A stretch of DNA of 64,000 bases from contig JAKTTT010000058.1 in assembly GCA_030581615.1 (NCBI GenBank), positions 1-64,000 on the forward strand, in the 5' to 3' direction. Below are positions 33,347-43,999 of this stretch, piece by piece. Within the stretch, counting starts at the first letter, position 1, and each line of letters opens with the position of its first letter. The notes under the pieces were generated by a model. That model searched no databases. It was not told the origin of the DNA and saw only the letters and a program-made list of their open reading frames with translations. The position numbers and the translations under genes were made by a program. The stretch comes from Alloascoidea africana. Its lineage: Eukaryota > Ascomycota > Alloascoideomycetes > Alloascoideales > Alloascoideaceae.

Positions 33347-33857
33347 CGGGCTCTGAGATCAGTTTGTTATCTTCCACAGCAGGACGTGAGTCAAGAGAGT
33401 CTGTACCCGAGCCAGAGCCCTTGAAAGAGGAAGACCCAGCAGCAAGAGACTTGTCGGCAGCAGGCTCTGAACCGGAGCCTGAACCTGAACTGAGAGAAAG
33501 GTCCGCAGTTACTTTTTCGCCCTTCACCGGGACCGCCTCGTGCTCAGGAGTCAAGTACGGAGTAGTCACGCCCTGGGGACGAACATCCTGCTCCTGGGCT
33601 GTGTCCAGGGCCGGTGGTGGGTTCTTGAACTCGCCTGGTTCTGGTTTATCTAGACAGGACACGTTGGATTAGTTTTCAGCAATGCAGGGACGAAAGGCTG
33701 GCCCCTTGCCAGCAAACAGCCAACAGGCAAAAAAACACATACACGGAGACCTGATGGCAGTCGAGCCTTGGAAGGGCGACGACAGCAGCGTGAAGCACAC
33801 GACGAGCAGCAGGACCAGCGCGAGCGCTATGTGGTACGGTCTGTAGAAGATGGGCAT
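31953..33857 (-). CDS. GDA1: Golgi guanosine diphosphatase Gda1, two exons
   Basis: Gda1 hydrolyses GDP in the Golgi lumen so that GDP-mannose can be exchanged in. Exons 33743-33857 and 31953-33649 join over a 93-nt intron (GTATGT to gtctag) giving 603 residues. Exon 1 encodes a type II signal anchor ([18 protein letters not shown]). A Ser/Gly/Glu-rich stalk follows with a Gly-Ser repeat. The apyrase regions are present: [39 protein letters not shown] with its catalytic glutamate, and [22 protein letters not shown] and [12 protein letters not shown] complete the GDA1/CD39 pattern. An apyrase such as Ynd1 is less likely because there is no carboxy-terminal membrane helix. Its start is only 161 bp from the divergent UTR1 start. 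Confidence 0.95.
33312..33345 (-). repeat. gagcca hexamer repeat in the GDA1 stalk
   Basis: About five tandem gagcca units encode the Gly-Ser repeat of the luminal stalk. A shorter related Gly-Ser patch lies near 33470-33490. Length variation between strains would be in frame. Confidence 0.85.
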
Positions 33858-34018
33858 CGTGGAGTGCTGAGTGTCTTCTGCTCGCGAGGACGAAAAGCAA
33901 CTGGTGCGAGGGCGGGTGTCCGGGTGTACCGAAGATAGCGCCCGGAGGCCTTTTCGCCCGCTCCTCAGGCACAAAAGAGAAAAATGTCCAGAACTGATAA
34001 CCCGTTCTCCATGAAGAG

Positions 34019-36034
34019 ATGGCCGCTTTCGCCTCGCCCTGCTACGTGCACTCCAAGATCGACGGGGTCTGCCACATAGACGACGAGCTGAGGCAGCTCG
34101 CAGGAGAAGGCGAGGCCTCCAGCTCCAAGAACAGAAGCAAGATCCCGCACTCCCGCTACCTGCAAACGGCTACCGGTGTCCGCACTCTGGCTCGGAAATT
34201 GGGCCTCATCGACATCTCCATCGAGTTCAGCTCCATAATCATCGTGACCAAGGCCAGAGACAACTCGCTGGTGTATCTGACCAGAGAGCTCGCGGAATGG
34301 CTCATTGTCGAGCACCATGCCACGGTCTTTGTGGATCACAAGCTGGAAGTTTCCAAACGTTTCAATGCCCGCGGCTTTGTCAGCGAGCACCCTGATCTGG
34401 CACATTTGCTCCGTTACTGGGATAGAAGGTTGACGTCCTCAAGTCCCAACCTGTTTGATCTTGTTGTGACGCTTGGTGGTGATGGCACTGTCCTCTATGT
34501 CTCCAGTGTCTTCCAGAATATAGTCCCACCAGTCATATCGTTCAACTTGGGCAGTCTCGGATTTCTGACAAATTTCAAGTTTGAAAAATTTAGAGAAACA
34601 CTGACTCACATTTACAAAGATGGAATAAAAGTAAACCTGCGGATGAGATTTGCCTGTCAAGTGTTCAAGAGTTCAGGCACTCTTGTTACAAAGCAACAAG
34701 TTTTGAATGAAATTGTTATCGACAGAGGCCCTAGTCCCTGGGTTTCAATGTTGGAGCTCTTTGGTGATGAATCTCTACTTACGGTTGTCCAGGCTGATGG
34801 TCTCATCCTCTCGACTCCAACTGGTTCCACAGCCTATTCCCTTTCTGCTGGCGGGTCCCTTGTCCACCCTCAGGTTTCTGCAATTTCAGTGACTCCAATA
34901 TGCCCCCATACTCTTTCCTTCCGTCCCATGCTACTTCCAGACTCTATGGCTCTCAAAGTTGTCGTGCCCATGACGTCCAGAGCTACCGCATGGGCATCGT
35001 TTGATGGTAGGAACAGGGTTGAACTTTATCCAGGCGACTATGTAGAAGTTTCTGCCTCCCAATTCCCGTTCCCTACAGTCTCTTCCGGGCCCACTGAATA
35101 TGTGGACAGTGTGAGTAGGACGCTAAAATGGAACGTTCGTGAGCGACAGCGTCCTTTTTTGCATTTACTGTCGAAGAAGAACAAGCAAACCTTTGAGAGC
35201 GTGGAGGATGACCTTGTCAAGGAAGAGGAGGCCCTTCTCAGAGTTCAAACCGGCCTCAGCACGCCATTGCTTAAACATCATGATGCTATCAGTGGAGGCA
35301 TGCCTGTGGACGATGCCAACGTCTTGAACTCGGGCTGCTCGGACTCGGATTCAGACTCGGACTCCCCAGATATTGATGGAGATATGAGTACTTATCTAGC
35401 AAGGCCTACAAAGCACGAGCTGGAATCAGACCTCTCTGAAATAACGAATGCACTGGAGTTGGGCAATAGCTCGAATGGTCATGGAAATACCGGATCTGCT
35501 GGGCCAGCACAGCTGTCTGGCTCTTATCGATCCAGTCGAGCACATAGCTTTGAAAGCTTGCCAGTTTCCATGACGCCGATAGAGTCTTCAAGACATCCAG
35601 CTGCGGATATAGACCGTGACGGTCAGACACAATCACAGAAAAGTCCTTGGCAAGAGAGTGGTCCCCATGCTAACCTGAGATTTAAAGAGATACGATCTTC
35701 ATCTCCGAGATTTGGAGCACAACAACATGGCTCCAATCCCAACTCACATTCCAGCTCTAGTTCAGCGCTAGGTTTATATCCAAATCCTATGTCCCAACCT
35801 AGTAGGAGAACAGTAAAATCGACTACCGTTGATCAGCAAAGGGTTCCTTTACAAATAAACACTTTAGTCAATAACGATGGTAGGGTCAGAAGTGGTAGTA
35901 AGAATGGGGTTAAAGGACACATACATCCTCTTCCGATTTCAATAGCACAATTTGACCTTGTGGAAAGTGCTGCTCCTACTCGACAAGCTTCCGCAGTAAG
36001 GTTAGATCGAGAGGGCCGGCCAGACGATTCTTAG
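34019..36034 (+). CDS. UTR1: Cytosolic NAD kinase Utr1
   Basis: The enzyme phosphorylates NAD(H) to NADP(H) with ATP. The 671-residue product has the amino block IVTKARDNSLVYLTRELAEW, then VVTLGGDGTVLY with the GGDG nucleotide motif at about 151-154. FNLGSLGFLTNFKFEKF, IDRGPSPWVSMLELFGD, STPTGSTAYSLSAGG and TPICPHTLSFRP follow. About 270 Ser/Asp-rich residues trail, with a SDSDSDS run, which makes it longer than yeast Utr1 (530). No mitochondrial presequence is evident, so Pos5 is less likely. Two out-of-frame ATGs lie upstream (33984 and 34011) in a 31-codon frame that overlaps this start, which suggests leaky scanning. ATG 34019 is chosen as the first in frame. Confidence 0.94.
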   Translation: MAAFASPCYVHSKIDGVCHIDDELRQLAGEGEASSSKNRSKIPHSRYLQTATGVRTLARKLGLIDISIEFSSIIIVTKARDNSLVYLTRELAEWLIVEHHATVFVDHKLEVSKRFNARGFVSEHPDLAHLLRYWDRRLTSSSPNLFDLVVTLGGDGTVLYVSSVFQNIVPPVISFNLGSLGFLTNFKFEKFRETLTHIYKDGIKVNLRMRFACQVFKSSGTLVTKQQVLNEIVIDRGPSPWVSMLELFGDESLLTVVQADGLILSTPTGSTAYSLSAGGSLVHPQVSAISVTPICPHTLSFRPMLLPDSMALKVVVPMTSRATAWASFDGRNRVELYPGDYVEVSASQFPFPTVSSGPTEYVDSVSRTLKWNVRERQRPFLHLLSKKNKQTFESVEDDLVKEEEALLRVQTGLSTPLLKHHDAISGGMPVDDANVLNSGCSDSDSDSDSPDIDGDMSTYLARPTKHELESDLSEITNALELGNSSNGHGNTGSAGPAQLSGSYRSSRAHSFESLPVSMTPIESSRHPAADIDRDGQTQSQKSPWQESGPHANLRFKEIRSSSPRFGAQQHGSNPNSHSSSSSALGLYPNPMSQPSRRTVKSTTVDQQRVPLQINTLVNNDGRVRSGSKNGVKGHIHPLPISIAQFDLVESAAPTRQASAVRLDREGRPDDS

Positions 36035-36759
36035 GAGTAGGAACTTTAAGTTAAGATAAAATAGCGGACTCAAAATATGTATGCGTTTTTGTAGTTTTTA
36101 TGATTGATGTTGGTATACGACATAGTTTAGATTTTTAGATATGACATAGACTTTAACAGGGCTTGATTTTCTGTTTGGAATTGGTTTGACATGTAAACTA
36201 TTGCAAGATTACTGCATTGCTGCTTCATATTGGTTTATTAACTACCTAATTGTTAGGTTCCGGATGTCCCTGCCGCACGGCTTCCCGGTTTTAGCCCAGT
36301 TATTCCTCTATATAAACAGCCTAGTTTCTACATAGCAATAGACATCATCAGGAAAATGTGTGAACTGTGAACGTATAACTCCCCGACCCCTTTCACTAAT
36401 AGGTTGATGAACAAAAACGAAATTGTGTTGTTTGTACCCATTCCCATGGGTCAGCTTAAAGCTCATTGCCGTCCCCTCTATCAATCAGAATAACGGGTAA
36501 ACCTCCACATCTTAGACATAGATTAACGACTAAACATCACTCATTTCTCACTGATAAGCGGTTGATACTTCGGTGGATAGTGAATATGATGGTGGATTGG
36601 AGATCTCAAACCGGCAGCAATACAGAAAGAAGGGAGTACAAGGCAACTAGTCCTTAAACACTAAGATGTTTGGGAGCTTTTGCCCTTGAATTATCTATCT
36701 AGAACCAAATGCAACCTACATATGACAAAAAAAAACCAGCCAAAATATAATATGATTGC
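36035..36759. other. Convergent spacer UTR1/VAC14 with a solo LTR
   Basis: About 725 bp between the stops of convergent genes. Apart from the solo LTR at 36251-36395 nothing was recognised. Confidence 0.7.
36251..36395. mobile_element. Solo LTR of an LTR retrotransposon (fossil)
   Basis: A 145-bp segment begins TGTTAGGTTCCGG and ends CCCCTTTCA, that is TG to CA, and is flanked on both sides by the 5-bp direct repeat ctaat (36246-36250 and 36396-36400). It contains ctatataaacag, a TATA-like box, and is GC-richer than its surroundings. The ends form a short imperfect inverted repeat. This is what is left after recombination between the two LTRs of an inserted element. The perfect target duplication suggests it is not very old. 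The family is not determined, and no matching LTR was noticed next to the Ty3/gypsy relic at the right edge. Confidence 0.75.
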
Positions 36760-39700
36760 TCATAACCTATTCTTTCTTTTTGGTTCCATTTTTCCCGTAG
36801 AAGCCTTCCCATTACTAGAAGCAATGGGAGAAGTGACGGAATTGAGCCTGGATCCTATAGCATTGGTCGACTTTGGAACTTTCTGTTTCGTCCCTTTAAT
36901 CTCTTTCCCGCCATCATCTCTGAACTGTTCATGTCTTAGTTGTATATCTCGAAACTTGCTGAGAAGGCTGTTCCATATATTATCGTCACGCGTCTTAAGT
37001 CTCGATCTCCCCGAAATGACGTTTTGTGATTGTAAGAGTCCATCTGAACCAACTCCAGTAACACCAGATCCACTGGAAACCGCGGAGATGGCGGACACAG
37101 AAGATGATGGCTGTGGTATTGAAAAGTAGCCCATTGAACACACGCAATTCAGCCTATTCCTCAATGTTGAGAAAGCAGACGACTGCGGAAGTAGCATGAG
37201 AATCCCATACAGACATTTGTACAGATATGGGTACCTCTCTGGTTCTAGTAATTGAAGCCTCAACGTTGTAAACACTGGAGATTCCAGTAGCTGAACGAGC
37301 ATATCAATTTGTATCAAAACGCCTACAGTGATTTCAAACTCAACAAAAACATGAAGAACTGAGTAGGCATGTTCATAACTCTGGGCCAGGAGACAAAGAG
37401 CAAGAGCTGCTGGGGGATTATGACTCCACGCTCGAAACAAGGTGTAGAAAAAAGAGTATTCATCTTTTGTATCGGATTTTCGAAGACGTTTCCGTAGCAC
37501 GGACAATTCGGGGGCTGTTATGAGGTTATTATTCAATATTTGTACCATTCTTGCTGCAAATGCCAAATCTCCCTCTTCTTTCTCTAAAAGAATTGAAAGA
37601 GTGCGATAAACCCTTTCTGGATCAAGACTGAGACAGAGCTGACGAATAATATGGTTTCCTTTTGATTCTAGCAGTTTCAAATCATTACAAAATAAGTCCA
37701 AAAGAACGTGCATAAAGGAAGAAAAATATCTGTCATCACTTTCAAAAGAGATTTGTGCGAGGAGCTTCAAGTCTCTACTTATCACCTTTTCACTTGGATC
37801 CGAGAGAACTTTGAGCAGAGTACGAAATATGCTTTCGTTGTTCAGCGCTAACAATTCTTTTGGTGCTTTTTGGTAAAGCATAATAAGCCAGTCCAACGCT
37901 GCGGCCCGTGTGACTTCATGCTCTGAGGTGAAATGTGCAGTTAGTGTGTTTACAGTAGATGAGTAGTCCAAATTTACCTTGGGTGTATTCGTTTCGCTCT
38001 TAACAAGAGCAGTTTCACTAATTGGAGCATTAGAAGAAGCTATGACGGTTTTCGGAGTAGTTGATCTTGAGTTATTGCTCGACTGCTGCTGTCCCCTCGA
38101 TCTTGGGCGGTCGCGACCAGCCGATTGCGAATATGACCTAATCCTGGACGCAATATGGCTATTGATGTTCGAATTGCTTTTCTCTCGCTGGGTTTGAGAA
38201 GGAGGAGGAACAGGCGGTATCGTGCGAGCATCTGGTTGTTCCATTATCAATGCCATGAGACTCTTGTTTATAAGGCTTGCCTTTTCCAAAATTTGGGTTT
38301 CGTTACAGGCCAAAATCTCAAGTATGATGGCCAGAATTTGTGGGATATATGGGGAAAAACTGGTAGGAGATATTTCCAAAATGCATTCAATCCACGTCAA
38401 CACCATAAGTCGAATATCCTCCTCGGGAGAGTCCAAATGGGTCAGCAAAATCTCGATTATCTTGGAATAATTTATCTTGATGTCTTCGTGTCCAGATATG
38501 TAAAATTCATCCTCTTCCTGTTTGTCTTCATCTCCCAGCTCTCTATAGTCATCTTCATCATCATAATCTTCTGTTTCATCATCTTCATCTTCTTCGAATT
38601 GTTTGTGTTGTTCTTCGTCTCTGTTCCCCTCGAAAATCGAGGCTTTATCGTCCTCTGAAAGAAGTCTTGCCAGTTCATCAGTGGCATTTCCTTGTTCCTC
38701 AATTTCAGAACCGGCAGAGCTGAGAGAAGAATGTGAAATGGAATTTGGCGTTCCTTTATGAGTTTGCACCTCATCTCGCAGTCTCTGATGTTTATTGTCA
38801 AGGGAGATTTTTCGTGATCTGTGCCTTGCATCGATTTCTCGATGCTTTTCAATTTGAACCAGACCTCCAGTTCCACGGATGTAACTATTTTGCTGTTCCA
38901 CAGCCAACGCTTTAAATTCCTCTATCCGTTTAATCTCTTGTAGAAACATGACAAGCGCTGAATGGGTTGCAATTCTGACATCTTTATGGGTATCACTTAG
39001 AAAAAAAATTAACCCACTGAGAAACGAGGGCAGATAGATAACAAAATTGAGGTCTGGTATAGAATCGAAAAGGGTGATCCATGACACGAGGAAAATCCTC
39101 GTGAATGGGTTTGTTGCTACAATTCTCTCTTCAAGTAAAGGAATAAAGCGCTGGAGAGAGAATGCGGTACTTACTTGGGGTATATTCACCGTGATGCTAC
39201 GCCCATGAGGATCCACCAACGGGGATGTCATTTTCTCCAAGGGGTTATTGTTTCTTTGGAGTACCGAGGAGTATGACGAAGCCTTTTCGGCTACAATGTC
39301 TTTGATCAGCCGGTCCAGCAGATCTGCTCCATTTTTGACAGAAATGTCTGAATCAGCTGCTAACTAAAACAAAAGGCCAAATAGATGGTCAACTTTTTTC
39401 TATTGTTGGTTTCTCCAGAGAGGAAAAAGGGGTCTAACATACCTTGCAGAGGACATCGAATATCTCGTTAAAATACAATAGTATTTCTCCCTTTGCCACT
39501 TTTGCGATATTGTACATGCTCTCACAGGCGTAGTAGCGGACTCTAGCATCTTGATCTCCAAAACAGGACAAAACAGGATGGATGATTTCCTCCAGATATG
39601 TCGCGACCTCATTCTATAGGGAGCGTCGTTAGTATAGCGGTGGGAAAGAGATTGAATGTTGGAATGGCTACGAACCTGACCAAGGGCGATCGCTGTAGCG

Positions 39701-39988
39701 GCAAGGCCAATGAGGCCACCATTTCTTGCATTTGGTTGATGGACAGCATACGCGAAGTCTCTACAGAGGACATCGATGATTTTTCGTATGGTCTTGGAGT
39801 CGTCTTCCTTGAGAGCTTGGCGAATTGTTCTTTCGAGCTCTAAAGCCGCAGCCTTTCTTCTGTCGTAGAGCCTATCGCTAAGGCCGCGTTGCGTAGCCTT
39901 GTCTGAAACACGATTTCGGGAAAAAGATGGTTAGGAAAGAGTTGACTTGGGCTCTCGCGCTCTGAGTGGATTGGGTGGACTTACCCAT
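36760..39988 (-). CDS. VAC14: Vac14 scaffold of the Fab1 complex, four exons
   Basis: Vac14 holds the lipid kinase Fab1 and phosphatase Fig4 on the vacuole and controls PI(3,5)P2. Exons are 39985-39988, 39676-39902, 39443-39613 and 36760-39363, giving 1001 residues. The first exon is only four bases (ATG plus G). The joined amino end reads [22 protein letters not shown], then [34 protein letters not shown] and [19 protein letters not shown], all classic Vac14 HEAT blocks. FIPLLEERI and [16 protein letters not shown] follow. The middle has a long acidic insertion (about [14 protein letters not shown]). The carboxy part [21 protein letters not shown] and [20 protein letters not shown] is the Vac14-specific domain. 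The donor of intron 2 is GTTCGT. Confidence 0.95.
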
Positions 39989-40854
39989 TGTTGTTCAATG
40001 TTGTACTATTCTAGGACTATTGTGGGTGATGGGATGGGGATGAGGTCTGGGGAAAAAGAGAGGAGGAGAAGAAGAAAGAGAAGAGCAGAAACGACAAGAA
40101 ATTTGGAATTGCATTCCCGCTCCAGCTCTTCCGCGCATGGGCTGGATATTCAAACAAGCCAGTATCCATTTCTGCCTGGTCTCTTTGATGAATGCTCAGA
40201 GGCAAAGCGGCGGTTCCTGAAAGCCTGTGGTGGGATGGAGGATTAGACATGGATCAAGAGCGCAAAACCCTAATACTGCGCTGAATATCGCACTGAAACC
40301 AGTTTCTGGTGTTTCTCTTTTACACGTAGACTATATGGCTATTCAGATGTGCCAAATACTAAATACTGATTTATAATGTGATTTATTACAGGTTGTTATA
40401 TTGTGGATTGTGCTCGGGACTAACAGCCAGCCACATTTGTGTACCCTTTGCAGCATATTAAACGTCTATTCTATCTGCTGTAATATATCAACCGCATTTA
40501 GGGAATTGCTCGATAGGTTTTCCCATGATAGTGTGGGAGACAAAAAGCCATTAAAATTTGGAGGTCGGTAGATCCGAGACATGATCTAGCGCAACTTTTC
40601 CTGGCAATGGGTTCCAACTTGATAGATTCCAGCCGTGCGTTTTTTTTTTTTCCTTTCGTTATTGTCTCAAACCAAACCAAATGCAATAAAACAAACAAAT
40701 GATAAACGTAGTACGAAAGAATGAACAAAATAGCACTATGGACTTGTGGGGGAGGGATTGTGCACAAGTGCGGTGTACTCCGCGTGCATAGGTGTCTAGA
40801 AAAGCACGAAATCGGTATCAAAGACGAAATTAGACTTAGACTTGAGTTTGCACA
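39989..40854. other. Divergent promoter region VAC14/UBC9
   Basis: About 870 bp. It has A-rich and GA-rich stretches (gaggaggagaagaagaaag near 40060) but no gene. The chance frames present are unlike proteins. Confidence 0.6.
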
Positions 40855-41557
40855 ATGTCGTCCACTCTGTGCAAGAATCGTCTTCAAGAAGAGAGGTAAG
40901 AATGTTATGGTGAGCTGATAGTTGTAGTCTTTGAAACAACTTTTACGGTTTTTCAAGAGTTGAATCGCATAATTACGGATCTCTAACTCAAGCACTAAAT
41001 GGCACACCCTTTAACGTTCGAAGGGGTGCTTTTGGCGCATCTTTGGATTTAGAAAACAATGGCGTAAAGATCATCCATTTGGATTCTTTGCAAAGCCTCA
41101 GAAGGAAAAAGTCGGAGGACTGAATCTGATGTGCTGGAGCGCGGGAATACCTGGCAAAGCAGGAACACTTTGGGAAGGAGGGCTTTTCCCTCTAACCATC
41201 ACCTTTAGCGAAGGTAATGAAGCAGTTTGTTGATTTGACTAGTTTTTTTTTTTTTTAATTTGATACTAACATTGCATGAAAGAATATCCAACAAAGCCTC
41301 CTAAATGTCAACTTCCTTCGGGATTTTGGCATCCAAACGTATATCCTTCTGGAACCGTGTGTTTGAGTATACTAAATGAGGAAGAGGACTGGCGTCCAGC
41401 AATAACACTAAAGCAAATTCTTTTGGGGATCCAGGAGTTGTTGAATGATCCCAATCCGGCATCTCCAGCGCAATCCGATGCGTTTCGAGCTTTTAGAACG
41501 GATAAAAAATTGTATGAGAGGAAAGTCCTGGAGCAGGCGAAAAAGTATGCACCTTGA
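40855..41557 (+). CDS. UBC9: SUMO-conjugating enzyme Ubc9, three exons
   Basis: Ubc9 is the only SUMO E2. Exons 40855-40895, 41053-41213 and 41283-41557 give 158 residues: [29 protein letters not shown], then [20 protein letters not shown] split over the second exon, then EYPTKPPK. The active cysteine is C94 in [10 protein letters not shown], with HPN at 84-86. [20 protein letters not shown] is the highly conserved E2 region. Donors are GTAAGA and GTAATG. Intron 2 has a perfect tactaac branch point but an AAAG acceptor. The arrangement of conserved N-terminal basic residues (KQWRKDHP) distinguishes Ubc9 from ubiquitin E2s. Tail-to-tail with EDC3, about 250 bp apart. Confidence 0.96.
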
Positions 41558-41807
41558 GAAACCTCAGTTGTAACCAACAACTGTGTGTATAATATATCTT
41601 TCATTTTTTTGATTTTTCTTCAGCAGTTTTACTTGTTAATTTCATTATAAATACCTAGTATATGTACCAGTATGTACAATCTCTATACTGTTCCAAATTT
41701 TTTATAACAGAATAGAGCAAAGTAATAGCAAAAGGACTTGAGCAATGGCAGGTATAAGACAAAGTATATAAGCAGGTAAAATACACCTCACACCATTAGT
41801 TATATAG

Positions 41808-43858
41808 CTATAATGATGTGGGCACGGCATCCAAAGAGATTGACCATTCTGCTCCAAACCACTCTTTTTGAAATCTTCTCATGTTCCCCTTTGCGAATAA
41901 GGTTTTGGGGAAACCAATGTCGATAAGAGTATGATTCCAATCTCCTTTTGCGACAGTTCCAGAAACGTAGGCGTTAAGAATGCCACTGGCCGGTAATCCC
42001 AAGGAAACCACCCATTTGCTATTTATGAACGATCCAAGAGGCCATTTTTGGCCGGAAGAGGCATCCACACCGGTGGGGATTTCTATCGAGATGACGCTAG
42101 AGTTTTGCAAGTTTGCCCAATTTATCAAGAGAAGGGTGTTTTCAACGTCATCTTCCCATAGATCGGAAAGTGAAGTGCGATAACCTTGGAGGCCGTCAAT
42201 GATGATTTCTGGAGGAGAATCGACGGATGCTAGCATGGTTTCAAGGTGATTCACGCTATCGACAAGTTTACCGCCGGCAGCATTGAAGGATTTCATCTGG
42301 ACAAGCACGCTCTGGGCAAGTTCATCGGCTTTGGAGAGGCCTATAAGCACGGCGACCACACGGACAGTTCTGTTGATGAGATGGCGGCCAGCAGCGAGAG
42401 CCTGGGCACCAGTTCTATTGTTGCCAGCCAATATGACAACCAGAGGTTGAGAATTGTGGTTTTTTGCGTTAACTCTGGAGGAACCGCCAATTGCCTGGAT
42501 AGCGAGTTGAGAAATGCCTCTAGCGCCGTTTTCGATCAAAGCGTCTTCCGAGATGCCAAAGTTGACTGTGCACATTCGCTCAATTTCCACCAGTTGAATT
42601 GGGGAGCAGGTTGGACAGGTAGACCTGTCGAGACTGGAGATGAGCTGCATTCCCAGGGTGGCGGAGCTGGATCTGATTGGAGTCAGAGAAAGCGAGTGTA
42701 GAGAATCTCTTTCTCTTTTCAATTGGGGTTGAGCAAGAGAAGGAGGAATTGAGTGTTGTTGTTTTGGGTGATTTTGGGCATTCGAAGCAATGCTTGTATC
42801 ACTTTCGTCTCTTTCTTGGTCTTCATCATTGTCTTCCATGGCAGAGGTTGGGGTTGTTGAGTTCCAGGCGGGTGTGGAAGCACTCTCCAGCTCTGATTTT
42901 GAAATTGAAATTGATTTTGGGGTTTTGTTTGAGAGGACCATTTCCCTATGACCGTACTTGCCATTTGTTTTGTTGAAGGTGACGAGCCTAGAATTTGGAT
43001 CTGTTCTGTCTGCGGCTTTGATTTCTTCAAAAACGGACTCTTTATCGAATCTATTCAGGTTTGCCTGGAAGTCGAAGTCTGTGTTTCGAAAGTCGTCTGG
43101 GTTTTCGGATTCCCAGTCGGGACGTTTAGTTTTCGGTTTTGAGTTTGGATTGTTGGAGGTTGGTTTTCTGGCGGAGGAAGGGGCGGAGATGGAATCTGAG
43201 TAATAGGAGTCGTAGTCCGAGGGGGCATTGTAGGAGGGTTTTGAGGAGGTTTGTCTTTTCTGTTTTAGGAGGAATTTTTTTGGCTTTTCTCTATCCCTTT
43301 CTTTTCTGCGGCGAGGGTTTGGAGACCTTGGGGTTGTATCATTTTGGGACTGAAGGTAGTGTGGATCTGAGTCGTCAGCAGAAACGTTGAGGTTGAGGTT
43401 AAGGTTGTGGATTTGGGACTGGATTGAGCTCTGGTCCTGGTCCTGGTCCTGGTCTTGGTCCTGGTCCTGGTCTTGGGGGGAGGAGTGTTTTAGGGGGATT
43501 GCTGACAGGATAGCAGGGTCGCTGAAGGAGGGCTTCTGGGGTTGCAGCTGGGCCTGGAGGGTCTGCGGCGGTGGAAGGGCCGAGACGCTCAGATCCGCGA
43601 TGTCTGAGCCGGGGACGGAGAAATAGGACGAATGGAGATTGGAATCGGGGAATATCACTACGAGAAGAGTCAGTGTCGATGCCAGTGGCGGCGGTGGAGG
43701 GCCAACGGGGGGCCGGGACGGGGCCGGCGGGCAGGGAGCGGGCAGGACATACCGTTGGACAGGTTGAGGGTCTTGTCGACGACGCTGGTGACGACGCCGC
43801 GGACCTTTCTGTCGTCGTTGAGAACGAGGTTCACGGTGTATCCGATGAACTGGGCCAT
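41808..43858 (-). CDS. EDC3: Enhancer of mRNA decapping Edc3, two exons
   Basis: Edc3 binds Dcp1/Dcp2 and Dhh1 and is a scaffold of P-bodies. Exon 1 (43753-43858) encodes the Lsm start MAQFIGYTVNLVLNDDRKV. After a 95-nt intron (GTATGT to gtag) exon 2 (41808-43657) continues LSN-VIFPDSNLHSSYFSVPG, giving 651 residues. A disordered middle carries an Asp-Gln repeat and the FDF motif region (NTDFDFQANLNRFDKESVF). The carboxy end is a YjeF_N domain (CSPIQLVEIERM, ENGARGISQLAI, IDGLQGYRTSL, IPTGVDASSGQ), which dimerises the protein. A longer apparent frame opening further upstream is spurious because exon 1 is on the spliced path. The start is 141 bp from the divergent YAK1 start. Confidence 0.95.
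43434..43476 (-). repeat. Asp-Gln (gatcag-like) repeat in EDC3
   Basis: About seven tandem ctggtc/ccaggac-type hexamers encode alternating Asp and Gln in the disordered middle of Edc3. The frame is kept by the hexamer length. Confidence 0.85.
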
Positions 43859-43999
43859 GGTGGTGAGTGCGAAGCCTGGAGTGCGAAGCCAGCCGCTGTC
43901 TAGGGGCCGTGCTGCGGTGTACGCGCACCAGCGTAACACGCAGCACGGCCCACCTCCACGAAAGCGTCGTCGCAGCCCAGAAAGCCCTCCCCCGTGTCC

